The position numbers and the translations under genes are program-made. This document shows, piece by piece, positions 1 through 9,218 of a stretch of DNA of 64,000 nucleotides. The notes beneath the pieces are model-generated. The model was not told the origin of the DNA and made no database searches. It was given only the letters and a program-made list of their open reading frames with translations. The number at the start of each line of letters is the position of its first letter. Position 1 is the first letter of the stretch. Origin of the DNA: Puccinellia tenuiflora (taxonomy: Eukaryota > Streptophyta > Magnoliopsida > Poales > Poaceae); contig QRDG01001973.1 in NCBI GenBank assembly GCA_012064385.1, forward strand, positions 621,121 to 685,120. Direction: 5' to 3'.

Positions 1-15
1 GGCACCGCGAACGAT

Positions 16-588
16 ATGCACGCCGCTCCGGTGAGTTGTCAACACAAGGAGTGCCTCCGCAACCACGTGGCGGCCGCGGGCGGGCACGTCGTGGACGGAT
101 GCTGCGAGTTCATGCCGGCCTCCCCCGAGGACACGCTCGCCTGCGCTGCCTGCGGCTGCCACCGCAGCTTCCACCGCCGCGACCCCTCCCCGGGCCGCGC
201 ACACATGCCTCTGCTGGCCGCCAGCGCGCGCGCACCATTGTCGTTGCTCCCGCCCCTGTCAAGCAAGCACCCGCTCCAGCGTCTGCCGTTCGGCTACGGC
301 CTCGCGCCAAGCGGCACGACGACCGAGTCCTCTAGCGAGGAGCGGCGTGGCCCGTCGCCGGGGCCGCGGAAGCGTTCCAGGACGACGTTCACGCGGGAGC
401 AGAATGAGCAGATGCTGGCGTTCGCGGAGCGCGTCGGGTGGAGGATGCAGCGGCAGGACGAGGCGACGGTGGAGCAGTTCTGCGCGCAAGCCGGGGTCCG
501 TAGACAGGCGCTCAAGGTCTGGATGCACAAAAACAAGCAGAGTAGCACAGGCAGGAGGCAGCAGGAGAAGAAGCTTCAGAAGGCATAG
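16..588 (+). CDS. ZF-HD homeobox (zinc-finger homeodomain, ZHD) transcription factor
   Basis: A single-exon ORF of 190 residues. Residues 8-56 are the plant ZF-HD dimerisation finger: Cys13, His17, His24, Cys29, Cys43, Cys46, Cys48, His49 and His53 are all present, with the signatures GGHVVDGC and CAACGCHRSFHRR. Residues about 118-177 form the C-terminal ZF-HD homeodomain (RKRSRTTFT, FAERVGWRMQ, recognition helix with LKVWMHKNK). Family members are nuclear DNA-binding proteins that dimerise through the finger and bind AT-rich (ATTA-type) sites. The linker is Pro/Ser/Leu rich. Two positions differ from the usual pattern as I recall it: DGCC instead of DGCG, and WMHKNK instead of WMHNNK. The 15 bases before the ATG are also open in frame, so the true start may lie beyond the window edge. 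I cannot assign a family number. Confidence 0.93.
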   Translation: MHAAPVSCQHKECLRNHVAAAGGHVVDGCCEFMPASPEDTLACAACGCHRSFHRRDPSPGRAHMPLLAASARAPLSLLPPLSSKHPLQRLPFGYGLAPSGTTTESSSEERRGPSPGPRKRSRTTFTREQNEQMLAFAERVGWRMQRQDEATVEQFCAQAGVRRQALKVWMHKNKQSSTGRRQQEKKLQKA

Positions 589-742
589 ACAAGAGCAGCA
601 GCTGTAGCCATGGGAGGAGACAGGTTTGTTTCTGTTTCCCACGAAAGGAGAAGTGATTAAACTAGCAGAGGAGGAACGCCCTTGTTAATTGATGTTCTTC
701 CCCTTTTTGTCTTCTTAATTGAGTTGATCGTCTACAATAATA
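589..742 (+). other. 3' flank / probable 3' UTR of the ZHD gene
   Basis: AT-rich DNA between the ZHD stop codon and the first MITE. It is probably 3' UTR, but I see no unambiguous polyadenylation signal. Confidence 0.4.
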
Positions 743-1056
743 CTCCCTCTGTCTAGGTTTATTAGGCTCCCTATGAAAACCTATTTGTCCCAAAATCTTG
801 GTGGAATAAGGCTTGTAAACATTAATTATGTCAATTAATACGCATGGCATGTGCTCCCTCCTCAAAATATAGTCTATGCATGCGCTTGTATGTGATGTGT
901 TTTGCCTTCCCTATTTAATTGCCACAGCTAACCAGAGAAAAATGAGGAATTTTAGAGCTCCCCCTTTCACCTATAGGTGCTTGCCTTCCACCTATAGGTG
1001 TTTGTCTTGGTCACGATGCAGCTCATTAGCAGCCCAATAAACCTAGAGGGAGGGAG
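743..1056. mobile_element. Stowaway (Tc1/Mariner) MITE, 314 bp
   Basis: The ends are near-perfect inverted repeats: CTCCCTCTGTCTAGGTTTAT at the left and the complementary ATAAACCTAGAGGGAGGGAG at the right. They are flanked by the TA target duplication (741-742 and 1057-1058) typical of Tc1/Mariner MITEs. There is no coding capacity. Inside, CACCTATAGGTG-type palindromes occur twice near 968-1002. Confidence 0.88.
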
Positions 1057-1075
1057 TACTATAGTACATGCTCAT

Positions 1076-1108
1076 TCATGATAGGGTCATGATAGGGTCA
1101 TGATAGGG
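1076..1108. repeat. Three tandem copies of an 11-bp unit
   Basis: TCATGATAGGG is repeated three times without mismatch. No function is apparent. Confidence 0.8.
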
Positions 1109-1254
1109 GTATTGGTTGGATTCGACCGGAATGGGATACCTATTTTTTTGTTTAATCGATGTACATTTTTTAAAGACATTTGCTAATTGCTACACAATGT
1201 TGTGTGCTATGCCTTGATTTGTACACTAGACCAAATAGCAACAAAGATTGACTA

Positions 1255-1348
1255 CTCCCTCTGGTCCCATTTAAGTGTTACAAGTTATATGTACGAGTCA
1301 TACGTGTTCAGCTGAAATCCCATGACATTTAAAATGGATCGAAGGGAG
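1255..1348. mobile_element. Short Stowaway-type MITE, 94 bp
   Basis: The left end CTCCCTCTGGTCCCATTT pairs imperfectly with the right end AAATGGATCGAAGGGAG. TA flanks both sides (1253-1254 and 1349-1350). The size and ends fit a Stowaway MITE. Confidence 0.8.
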
Positions 1349-1690
1349 TAATTAGAATTGAACATCACGAGCATAGTCATTCTAATAATCAAAGCTGATG
1401 TGAAAGGAACTTCTGGAGGGTCTCCAGCTTCTCGCCTCACCGTCACTATTTCTCGATGCCCATACTCCATAGGGTATTTTATTTTCCTGCCCTACTTACC
1501 TTAATTCTACTCGTTCTAGCCCCACTTCCTTAGCTAGCCTTGCCTTTGCCCCACTTCGCTCTTCCGAGGCTTCAAAGGTTGCCAAACGGCAGTTTCCGTC
1601 GGGTCAACCTCGTTTGACCGTTACTGCACTAAAGTCTGTCACGTGGGACCGGTTATTGGGAGACTTCTCTGAATGGGATTGGGATGTTTA
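1349..1690. other. Intergenic DNA without recognised content
   Basis: About 340 bp of unique-looking DNA between two MITEs, with no supported ORF, RNA gene or repeat. Confidence 0.6.
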
Positions 1691-2194
1691 GGGCGTGTTC
1701 GGTAACTCTCCCGCAGCCAGCTTCCCAAAATCTGAGCGAGAAGCTGAGTCGAACACCCCAAATCCTCGAAGCTAGATTCCCAGAGTTGAGCCAAATCGAT
1801 GTACAAAACGTAGAGCCAGCATTTCGGTCCGCTGCGAATTTGCAGAAGCTAGCTTTCAATGGTATTTACGGGTGTGTGCCACCGCCAAGTGAAGCACTGA
1901 ACCGTTTTTTCGCATCTGTCGCTAGCTTTCAAAGATATTTACGGGTGTGTGCCACCGCCAAGTGAAGCACTGAACCGTTTTTTTCGCATCTAGGCGCGTT
2001 GGGCTTCCTCTTAGCTGGGCTTCCTCCTCTTCTCTTGGGTTAAATCTGTCAGATTTAGACTTCTAGCCCGACTACGGAAAAGAAGCTCCACCGAACGTTT
2101 TTAGCTCCTTGCTGCGATTTTGAGGATCCTGGCGATGGAGTTAGAAGCTAGAAGTTGAGGATTTTGAGAAGGTAGGACGTTGCCGAACACGCCC
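1691..2194. mobile_element. PIF/Harbinger (Tourist-like) non-autonomous element, 504 bp
   Basis: The terminal inverted repeats are GGGCGTGTTCGG at the left and CCGAACACGCCC at the right. The 3-bp duplication TTA (1688-1690 and 2195-2197) matches the target preference of PIF/Harbinger. There is no transposase. The open frame through 1684-1965 crosses the terminus and the internal repeat, so I do not treat it as a gene. Confidence 0.85.
1848..1993. repeat. 73-bp direct tandem duplication inside the Harbinger element
   Basis: Copies at 1848-1920 and 1921-1993 both start with GCTAGCTTTCAA and run through ACGGGTGTGTGCCACCGCC. They differ at only a few positions, so the duplication is recent relative to the element. 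Confidence 0.85.
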
Positions 2195-2287
2195 TTAGTC
2201 CCACCTTGCTAGTTTGGAGGGTGAACAAGCAGTTTATAACCTGGCTGCACGCTGCATTCAATGTAAATGTTTAGCTTGGTGCTCTTC

Positions 2288-2998
2288 TGTTAGATTTGTG
2301 GTTCCGATGGACCTATGTTCTTCCACGTGGTTGAAAGCTAGTCTACCGATGAAATCTCTGCGAGGGCCGGAGCGAGCAAAGCAAGAACACACACAGGGTT
2401 TACCCAGGTTCAGGCCACCATTGCGGTGTAAAACCCTACTCCTGCTTGTCTGGTTATATCACGGGTGTTGATTGTTGGGGTTCCGAACCGCGAGGTGTTC
2501 GACCTCTCCAACTCGAGAGCGGGCCAATCCCCTTACAAAGGAGGCTGTGGACGCCCTTTTATAGTGACCTGGGCCTCTTCCTCCTGGCGGGAAGGGCAAC
2601 CACAATTGGTCAAGAGAAGACAAAGGAGGGTGCGTGGCTTGCATGACGTCGTCCTCCAGAACGGGTCCCTCAACGGGAGCTTTAAGCATAAAAGAAGGAA
2701 GAGTCCTCTCGTCCTTGGTCTGGTCTTGCACCGTCCCAGTCTTTAATCACCAAAATGGGCAGACCGCCCTGGCGTAGCTCTGCTGCGCACTTTTGGCATC
2801 ATCTCCTCCCTCCGCGGGGCAGCCACAGAGGGGCCTTCATTCGGACGCCTCGCGAGGCGAGCTTGGCGTGGTCCTTAGGTCTTGATCCTCGAGGGAGCGG
2901 GGTCCCTCACGAGGCGCGTGTTGGATCCGGGCGATGGTGTGAAACGCACGGGCCACTGACAGTTGGGACAGGGGACCCTGGTTTCCATAGTCCCGACA
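2288..2998 (-). mobile_element. Probable solo LTR of a Tat-type Gypsy family, minus strand
   Basis: On the minus strand the element starts TGTCGGGACTATGGAAACCA, close to the E4 LTR start (TGTCGGCACAGTGGAAACCA at 39725). It ends TG/CA. The candidate duplication TCTTC lies at 2283-2287 and 2999-3003. Further LTR signs are the leader-like GGGTTTACCCAGGTTC (2397-2412) and a TATA-like stretch near 2560. No internal domain adjoins either side, so a solo LTR fits. The 2288 boundary rests mainly on the duplication and is less certain than the right end. Confidence 0.55.
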
Positions 2999-3185
2999 TC
3001 TTCTAAAGTCAAATAGATTTCCGACTAATGCTATTTGACCTTAGAAGTGGCAACAAGATTAAACATTTATGTTTAAGCTAGCTGTGTTTACGTTGATTAA
3101 ATCACGATCAACTTAGAAATAACTTTATGTATCTTTAAAAAAGTTGTTGATTAATTAATATTTATGTCAAAAGGCCCTGTTTATA
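2999..3185. other. AT-rich intergenic DNA
   Basis: Contains a short imperfect palindrome around 3007-3044 (GTCAAATAG ... CTATTTGAC). Nothing else is recognisable. Confidence 0.5.
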
Positions 3186-3384
3186 CTACCTCCGTTCGGG
3201 TTTATTAGTCTTGCACGTAAACCTAGGTCCTCATTTTGACCAACTTAATATGAGATATGCATGAAAAAATATATCATTAGAAACATCAGATGCTATATTT
3301 GCTAACCATATTAATTTGAAGATTAGTAAATATTAATATTTTATTGGCACAAATGATGTTCTTTTTTACATAGTCTTCAACCAC
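3186..3384. mobile_element. Truncated Stowaway-type MITE (left end only)
   Basis: TA at 3184-3185 is followed by CTACCTCCGTTCGGGTTTAT, a Stowaway terminus related to the element at 743. No matching right terminus is found; the sequence runs into a TAC-rich simple repeat. Confidence 0.6.
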
Positions 3385-3475
3385 TAATAATATTACTAGT
3401 ACTAATACTACTAAACTAATACTAGTACTAGTACTAGTACTAATACTACTATAATAGTACTATGTACTAATCCCT
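3385..3475. repeat. TAC/TAG-rich simple repeat
   Basis: Trinucleotide-like array built from ACTAGT and ACTAAT units. Confidence 0.75.
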
Positions 3476-3478
3476 AAT

Positions 3479-3595
3479 CTAGGGCTTCCACCTCTTCACC
3501 GGCAGTGCGTCGGCGTCGTCCTCCTCATCGGGGTCGTGGTCGTCGTCCTCCTCACCGACGTCGTAGTCGACCGGGGGCTCCGCCGCCTCCTCCTC
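3479..3595 (-). pseudogene. Acidic C-terminal coding fragment cut by E0
   Basis: On the minus strand about 38 residues end at a stop (3479-3481): an Asp/Glu-rich tract (GEEDDDHDPDEEDDADA) followed by the C-terminus LPVKRWKP. GC content and codon pattern differ from the AT-rich flank. The left-hand LTR terminus of E0 interrupts it exactly at 3596, so any upstream part was displaced beyond E0. I do not recognise the protein; it may be a host exon or an old transposon ORF. Confidence 0.35.
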
Positions 3596-4517
3596 TGTAA
3601 CAACCCCAGTTTGGTACTGTAAAATTTGAATCAAATTTTCACTTTTGCATTGCACTTGCATCATGGCATACATATTTAAATTGCTAAAGTTAAATAAAGC
3701 AACACTTGGAAATTATAAAAAAGGAAGCAAAACCCTTCCCAAATTTCCAAACCAAATGCGTTGCTCAAATTGGCAAAACAAATTATTCTCGAGTTTCCAA
3801 ATTGTCCAGGAAGTTCCAAGAATACATTTTATAAATATTTGTCAAAGGCAAATTCTTGCCAAGCAAATGTAACAGCCCCAGTTTGATACTGTTAAATTTG
3901 AACCAAATTTTTACTTTTGCATTGTCATCTTGCATCATGGCATACATTTTAAATTGTTAAGTTAAACAAGCAACACTTGAAAACAATTAAAAGGGAAACA
4001 AAACCCTTCCCAAATCTTCCAACCAAATGCATTGCTCAAATTGGCAAACAAATTAATTTGAACTTCCAAATTGTCCAGGAAGTTCCAAGGTTACTTTTTA
4101 TTAAATTTGTCAAAGGAAATTCTTACCAAGCAAGGAAATAGAAATAGAGAATTCAAAATTTGGTTCAAATCCATTTTGAATTTTTTAAACCAAGTGCAAC
4201 TTTTCAAAAATTCAAACTAAAAATATGGGGAGCTTCCCTTTAATATTATGAGCCTCCATGAATTTTTATAGAATTTTTGGGCTTGTTTAAGTGCCTCATT
4301 TAATTTTAGCAAGCCACTGATTTTGAATGGGTTCGTCAGTACTACCGGGCTTTAGCCGGAAGTACCGAGGTGTCTTCTTCCCTGTCGCCACAGTGCGAGC
4401 ACTGTGCCGCCATGCCGCGCGCTGCCGTGCCCCCCCCCCCTCCGTGGACAAGGACACGCCCACCTGCCCTCTCTCTCTCCCCCACTCGCTCACTCCTCAT
4501 TTTTTCCCGCGTTCACG

Positions 4518-4533
4518 AAACCCTAACCCTAAA
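4518..4533 (+). promoter_or_regulatory. Telo-box-like motif in the E1 LTR
   Basis: AAACCCTAACCCTAAA, two and a bit plant telomere units, lies in the GC-rich middle of the LTR. AAACCCTAA is a known plant promoter/leader motif, common in translation-related genes. A role here is inference. Confidence 0.45.
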
Positions 4534-5055
4534 TCGATCCGCTGCCGTCCGCCGCCATCGCCATGGTCGCCGTCGACTCCGACCACCCCAGCTCGAGCCA
4601 AAGCCGCCGTTAGCTCCGCCTCGCCGTCCTCGTTCTTCGGCTGGGAGGAATCGGACTTGGAAGCCGCCCATCGCCCCCGTCGTCTTCATCCTCTCCGGCA
4701 ACGGCCATCGCCATCGAGCTCGATTGCCGCCGTCACCACCCCTCTCTGACCTCGCCGTCGGCACCACCGTACTCCTGGTGAGCTGGTGCTTCTCCGGGAC
4801 ATCCTCGTCCTCATCCTCCTGCTCCTCCCCTAGCTTGTAGTGCCGCTATAGCTCACCTCAGACCCGCCGCCGGTCGTCGTCGCTCCCGTCGTTCCGGCGA
4901 CCATTAGCTAGCGGCGCCGCCCCCGTTCAGCTCCCCGTAGTCCAGTGCATCGACTACGCGCAGCAGCACATCCTCGCGCGCCCTGCACCGTTGAGCGCGT
5001 GCTCGACATTGTGTGCGGTCACTGCGCGCGCGGTGCGGTCGTGGCTCAAAACGCT

Positions 5056-5298
5056 TCGCCGGTACTACCGGGAAGTTAGCCAGTAGTACCGACCGTGGTG
5101 GTTTCGGTACTGGATACTTCGGGTTCTATTCCGGAAATAGCCCGGAAGTTGAGCCGGAAGTACCGACATGACCGGTACTACCGGGCTCTTAGCCGGAAGT
5201 ACCGACCGTGAGTGGTTTCGGTACTGGATACTTCGGGTTCTATTCCGGAAGTAGCCCGGAAGTTGAGCCGGAAGTACCGACATGACTGGTACTAGCGG
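5056..5298 (+). repeat. LTR minisatellite with alternating inverted motifs, left part (E1)
   Basis: Repeats of roughly 115 bp built from GGTACTACCGGG-type and CCGGAAGTACCGAC-type blocks. CCGGAAGTACCG is close to the reverse complement of CGGTACTACCGG, so the array alternates orientation and could fold into hairpins. E2 inserted inside the array; it continues at 17917-18058. Confidence 0.75.
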
Positions 5299-8200
5299 TG
5301 TAGCACCCCGACCGCGGAATTATACAGAGATACTATGTAACCCACAGGCCATGCTACACAATCAAGGGTTACTGGGGTTACCACTCCCAGGCCAAAACCT
5401 TTGGCAGGCGTGCTCAGAATGGATCATCGGCAACGCAACACCTCGATCATGCCATGAACACTGGCATAGCTATCAATGCATAATAGAGAGATCAAGACTG
5501 CGGAACATCTGGCACATGACAGACTCTACGACACAAAGAGATCATAGTTCAACTCATATAATGAGAAAGATAGCAAATAACACGTCAGAGGTCATAGACC
5601 CAACATTACATCAAGCGGAAGCAAATTTAGTTGTCTAAACAACAAGATCCAAATTATGGCCTAAGAGGCCTACAGATAAACATCCCGTGCCAGCCTGTTC
5701 CAGGATGTCCCAAGCTGCCACCTGGGAACCCCATACTATTCGTCGATGTCAACGAAGAACCCACCTTCCTGTTCGGTGACGTCCTCCTCTGAAACAATTA
5801 ATAATCAACAAAGAGAGACTGAGTACGGCGTACTCGCAAGATTAGTAGGGCGATATAGGCCCAATGATGACAAGGCTCTAAAGCTGTATAGTAGTTGTTT
5901 TGCATAAAGCTAGTTTTCATTCTTAAAGACATAACTGACTCATGGCATCGACTACTCAGAAGGTTTTTCATAAAAGGGATAAGATAGTAAACTTTCTTTC
6001 TTCGGTTCACCCTGAACCCATAGTAGCCAGAAACACCACTCGTCTCCACCAAGGCACTCCCTCGAATCACCCTCGAGGAAATGAACCTTTTAACACACTT
6101 GAGTTGCAACCTCTAGCTGCCAGATTTTAGTTAAGTTCACATTTTCTATGATCTTATCGTCTATTCCCAAGTTGTCCATAACCGTGGACACGGCTTTTCG
6201 AAAAGATTAAACCCTGCAGGGGTGTACTAATTTACCCATTGGTACCATTTGGCTCGCCTGATTAGCTCTCTTCCGGGGAAAGCTGGCAAGTGGGTGCGGT
6301 TAAACCTTTACCTCGCATGAGACTATCCAAGAGTCATCTATGGCGACAGGACAAGTTTATCCAGCCTATTTCAGCCCCTGCCGCCATCGCCACGTCCTAA
6401 ACACCACCATCCTCATCATTTCTTTTTCCACCCACACACTCACCCGCAAATGGAAATAGCAAACTAGAGGACCCTTGAATATGCCCGCACAAGTTATTCA
6501 GTTAGTAAGGAGCCCATACCCCCACCAATGGAAGCACGCTCGTCTTGGTTCAAGAGGTAAAGAACTCGCACCTAGGCGACAAGGATGAGGCAAAACACCA
6601 TAACCCGATGGCAACTCATCCAAGCCTTTTTAAGCAATTTACTTAAGTACCACAAGTAACCACCATGTCCGAACATTCCATCAACATCATAATTATGGAA
6701 TTTAATCACCAGACGAAATATAGCATTCGACTATGCATGGCTAAGCATATGAACAACAGATATAACGTATCTCAGGCCAACACATCAAACCTATGGTTCG
6801 TAGGAGGGGAAACATGTGATGGTTTGGGGGACAATGCATATCATAGGATACTCTATATCATGACCAAAGTTGACATTGGAATAGAATGCAATATTATGGT
6901 GGAGAAAAATAATTGTAAACAATAGGATGCTATATGCCAAGAAGGTTAGGTTATCTCTTGCCTTGCGGATAGTGCTGGTCGCGCGGATCGTCGAGGTATT
7001 GTGGTGGAACCTCGACTCCTGAATCTAATGGAACACAAACAAATAGCAGGAAACGAAATAAATAACACGAATACAACGGTGCAATGCACACTCATGATGA
7101 GATGGTCAAATTATGCACTGAAATGGTCTTGGGCATGACCCACAAGTTAAATGGAACCCCTAAAATAAATATTGCAAATAACGGGTTTAAACTCCATATT
7201 TAACTTAGTGAATTAAGCATTTACCCAAAATGTCTAGTACTAAAATATGAGTTCTACATGCATGAAAATGACATTATTAGATAGGTATTGTTCTCCTGAT
7301 CATTTTGGTACTTCGTTTGCAATTTTCCGATTAACGAGGGAGAAATGGTGATTTAAACGGTTATTCAATTTTAAATCATTTTAACCAATTCAAAAAAGAC
7401 ATCAAAGGAAAAATTGTTGTCATGCTGTGAGATTAACATAGCTAAACAACCCTTGAGTTGCTGATCATTTTGGGCTATTAAACATAATTTTTGAGTCATT
7501 ATTTATCAAGTTATGAATTTCCCAATATGTGATTTAAATCTGCCTTTTTACTTAATTTTTATAAACAGGACAAAAATTAATTCTACAACTCTCTCAAATG
7601 GCATAATTTTGTAGTTCATGGTTTACTGAACATTTTGATAGCTCATTCATAATTTTTGGATAAGTATTTTTCAAGTTATGAATTTTCTAAACATTGATTT
7701 AATTCTGCCATTTTAGTATTTATTAATTATTGGCAATTTAATTTAAATAATTACTTCAACTAAGGGCACTAACATGTAGGGTTTATTCTCCTAAGCATTT
7801 TGACATATTATTTGCATTTTTCCGATTTGTGGTTCAAAAGATATTAAATTTCAAAGTTGGATTCAATTTCTGCCCCTTTTATTTAATTCCACAAAAACTG
7901 CCCGAAACATTTTTCACAGGGATATAGCCAGCCACATAGGCTGACGGGCGGGGCCCGAGCCACATAGGCGGCCCACCATTAGTTTGACCAAGCGAGGCAA
8001 CGACCGGCGCGACGCGCGCGCACGGTGATCACCGGCGGCGTCGAGCACGCGCGCGTCGGAGGAGGGCGTCCGGGGAAGGGCTACGGGGTGCATTCGACAC
8101 GCCTTGCTATGGCGAGCACTAAGTAGGCAGCGCCGCTTACTCTCGGTCACCAGAGCGACGCGAGCATCGGCGACGGGCGGCGGCCGGCGACGAGCTACAC

Positions 8201-9182
8201 GGACACGGCTAACTAGGGAGAGAGAAGGGCGGAGAGGATGTCCCGGAGGACGGCGAGCTCACCCTAGACGCGTGCGTGTGCTCGGCTTGAGCAGGGGAGG
8301 TCGGGGGCGGCGGCAATCATGCTCAGCGGGTGGTGATCGGAGGGGAAGAAGACGGGAATGGGTGGCGATTCCGGGCTCCGCTGCTTGATTTCATTGACGA
8401 GGAGGTAGGAGACGACGAGGTGGAGATAGTGGTGGTCTTCGATCTGCTCTGGGCGGCCTCAGTCGACGGCGGTGAGCTCGGCAGCCATGGTTAGGGTTCG
8501 GCCGCAGCGTTAGGGTTAGGGTTTCCGGGGAACGAGAGAAATGAGCGGGGGGGGGGGGGGGGAGTGAGCAGGGTTGCGGCGGCAGTTTTATCCACAGGGG
8601 GAGCTCGATAGGGGCGAGCTGGTGCGTCGGGGACAGTGGCGACCCTTCGGTCGCTACAGCCATGGCGCTACAGGGGAAGGAGACGACGCCGTTTTGCAGA
8701 AAGCCCCCTGTCTCCATTTTCCCGTTTTCTGTTTTTCTTCAACTTTAAAACAGCAGACTTTGCCCGTTTAAAGGAGGCATCAGAACATGTTCAAAAATTA
8801 TGAAATTAATCTGGGTGGCTCCTGATAAGATAATGAAGCTCACCATAATTTTATTTTGAATTTTTGAAATGTTTAACTTGGGTTCAAAATTCAAAGTTGA
8901 TTTGCAACAATTTTGATGTTCCCATTTATAAAAACAATTTACATGAAGAGGCTTTTGACAATTATTTATAAATTTAACTTTGGAACTTCCTAGACAAATA
9001 TGAAAGTTTCAATTTTGAATTTTGTTTAGCCATCCGCATTTACCATCATTGATTTATTAAATGTGGCTTCATCATTATTTCATGTTAAGCAGAAATTAAA
9101 TATGGATGCCATGATGCAAGATGACAAAGCAAAAAGTGAAAATTTGGCCCATATTTTAGAGTACCAAACTGGGGCTGTTACA
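5299..9182 (-). repeat. E2 3' LTR
   Basis: 3,884 bp. Read on the minus strand it begins TGTAACAGCCCCAGTTTGG and ends in a TGTAGC complement. Contains a 16-bp poly-G run at about 8547-8562 and a telomere-like motif at 8510-8524. It lacks the minisatellite of the E0/E1 LTRs. Small open frames in it are not genes. Confidence 0.9.
8510..8524 (-). promoter_or_regulatory. Telo-box-like motif in the E2 3' LTR
   Basis: TTAGGGTTAGGGTTT on the plus strand, i.e. AAACCCTAACCCTAA in element orientation. Degenerate copies sit at the equivalent place in the other LTR (about 17254-17263) and in the duplicated LTR (about 26883-26892). Confidence 0.45.
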
Positions 9183-9201
9183 AATCTACCCCCCTTACAG
9201 G
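9183..9201 (-). other. E2 polypurine tract
   Basis: On the minus strand an AAGGGGGG run ends a few bases before the 3' LTR start, the expected site for plus-strand DNA priming. Confidence 0.8.
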
Positions 9202-9218
9202 AATCTCGTCCCGAGATT

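Noticed and set aside
1684..1965. 93-residue frame across the Harbinger element
   Set aside because: It begins in flanking DNA, crosses the terminal repeat and the tandem duplication, and resembles no transposase.
5056..5298. Regular repeats considered as a CRISPR-like array
   Set aside because: Plant nuclear context, imperfect units without unique equal-length spacers, and location inside an LTR; it is a minisatellite.
6665..6925. 86-residue plus-strand frame in the E2 LTR
   Set aside because: Not conserved in the other LTR of the same element, where it is broken; chance ORF.
8104..8388. Arg-rich open frames in the GC-rich part of the E2-type LTRs (also 16867, 26475)
   Set aside because: Frames shift between otherwise near-identical LTR copies, as expected for non-coding DNA.
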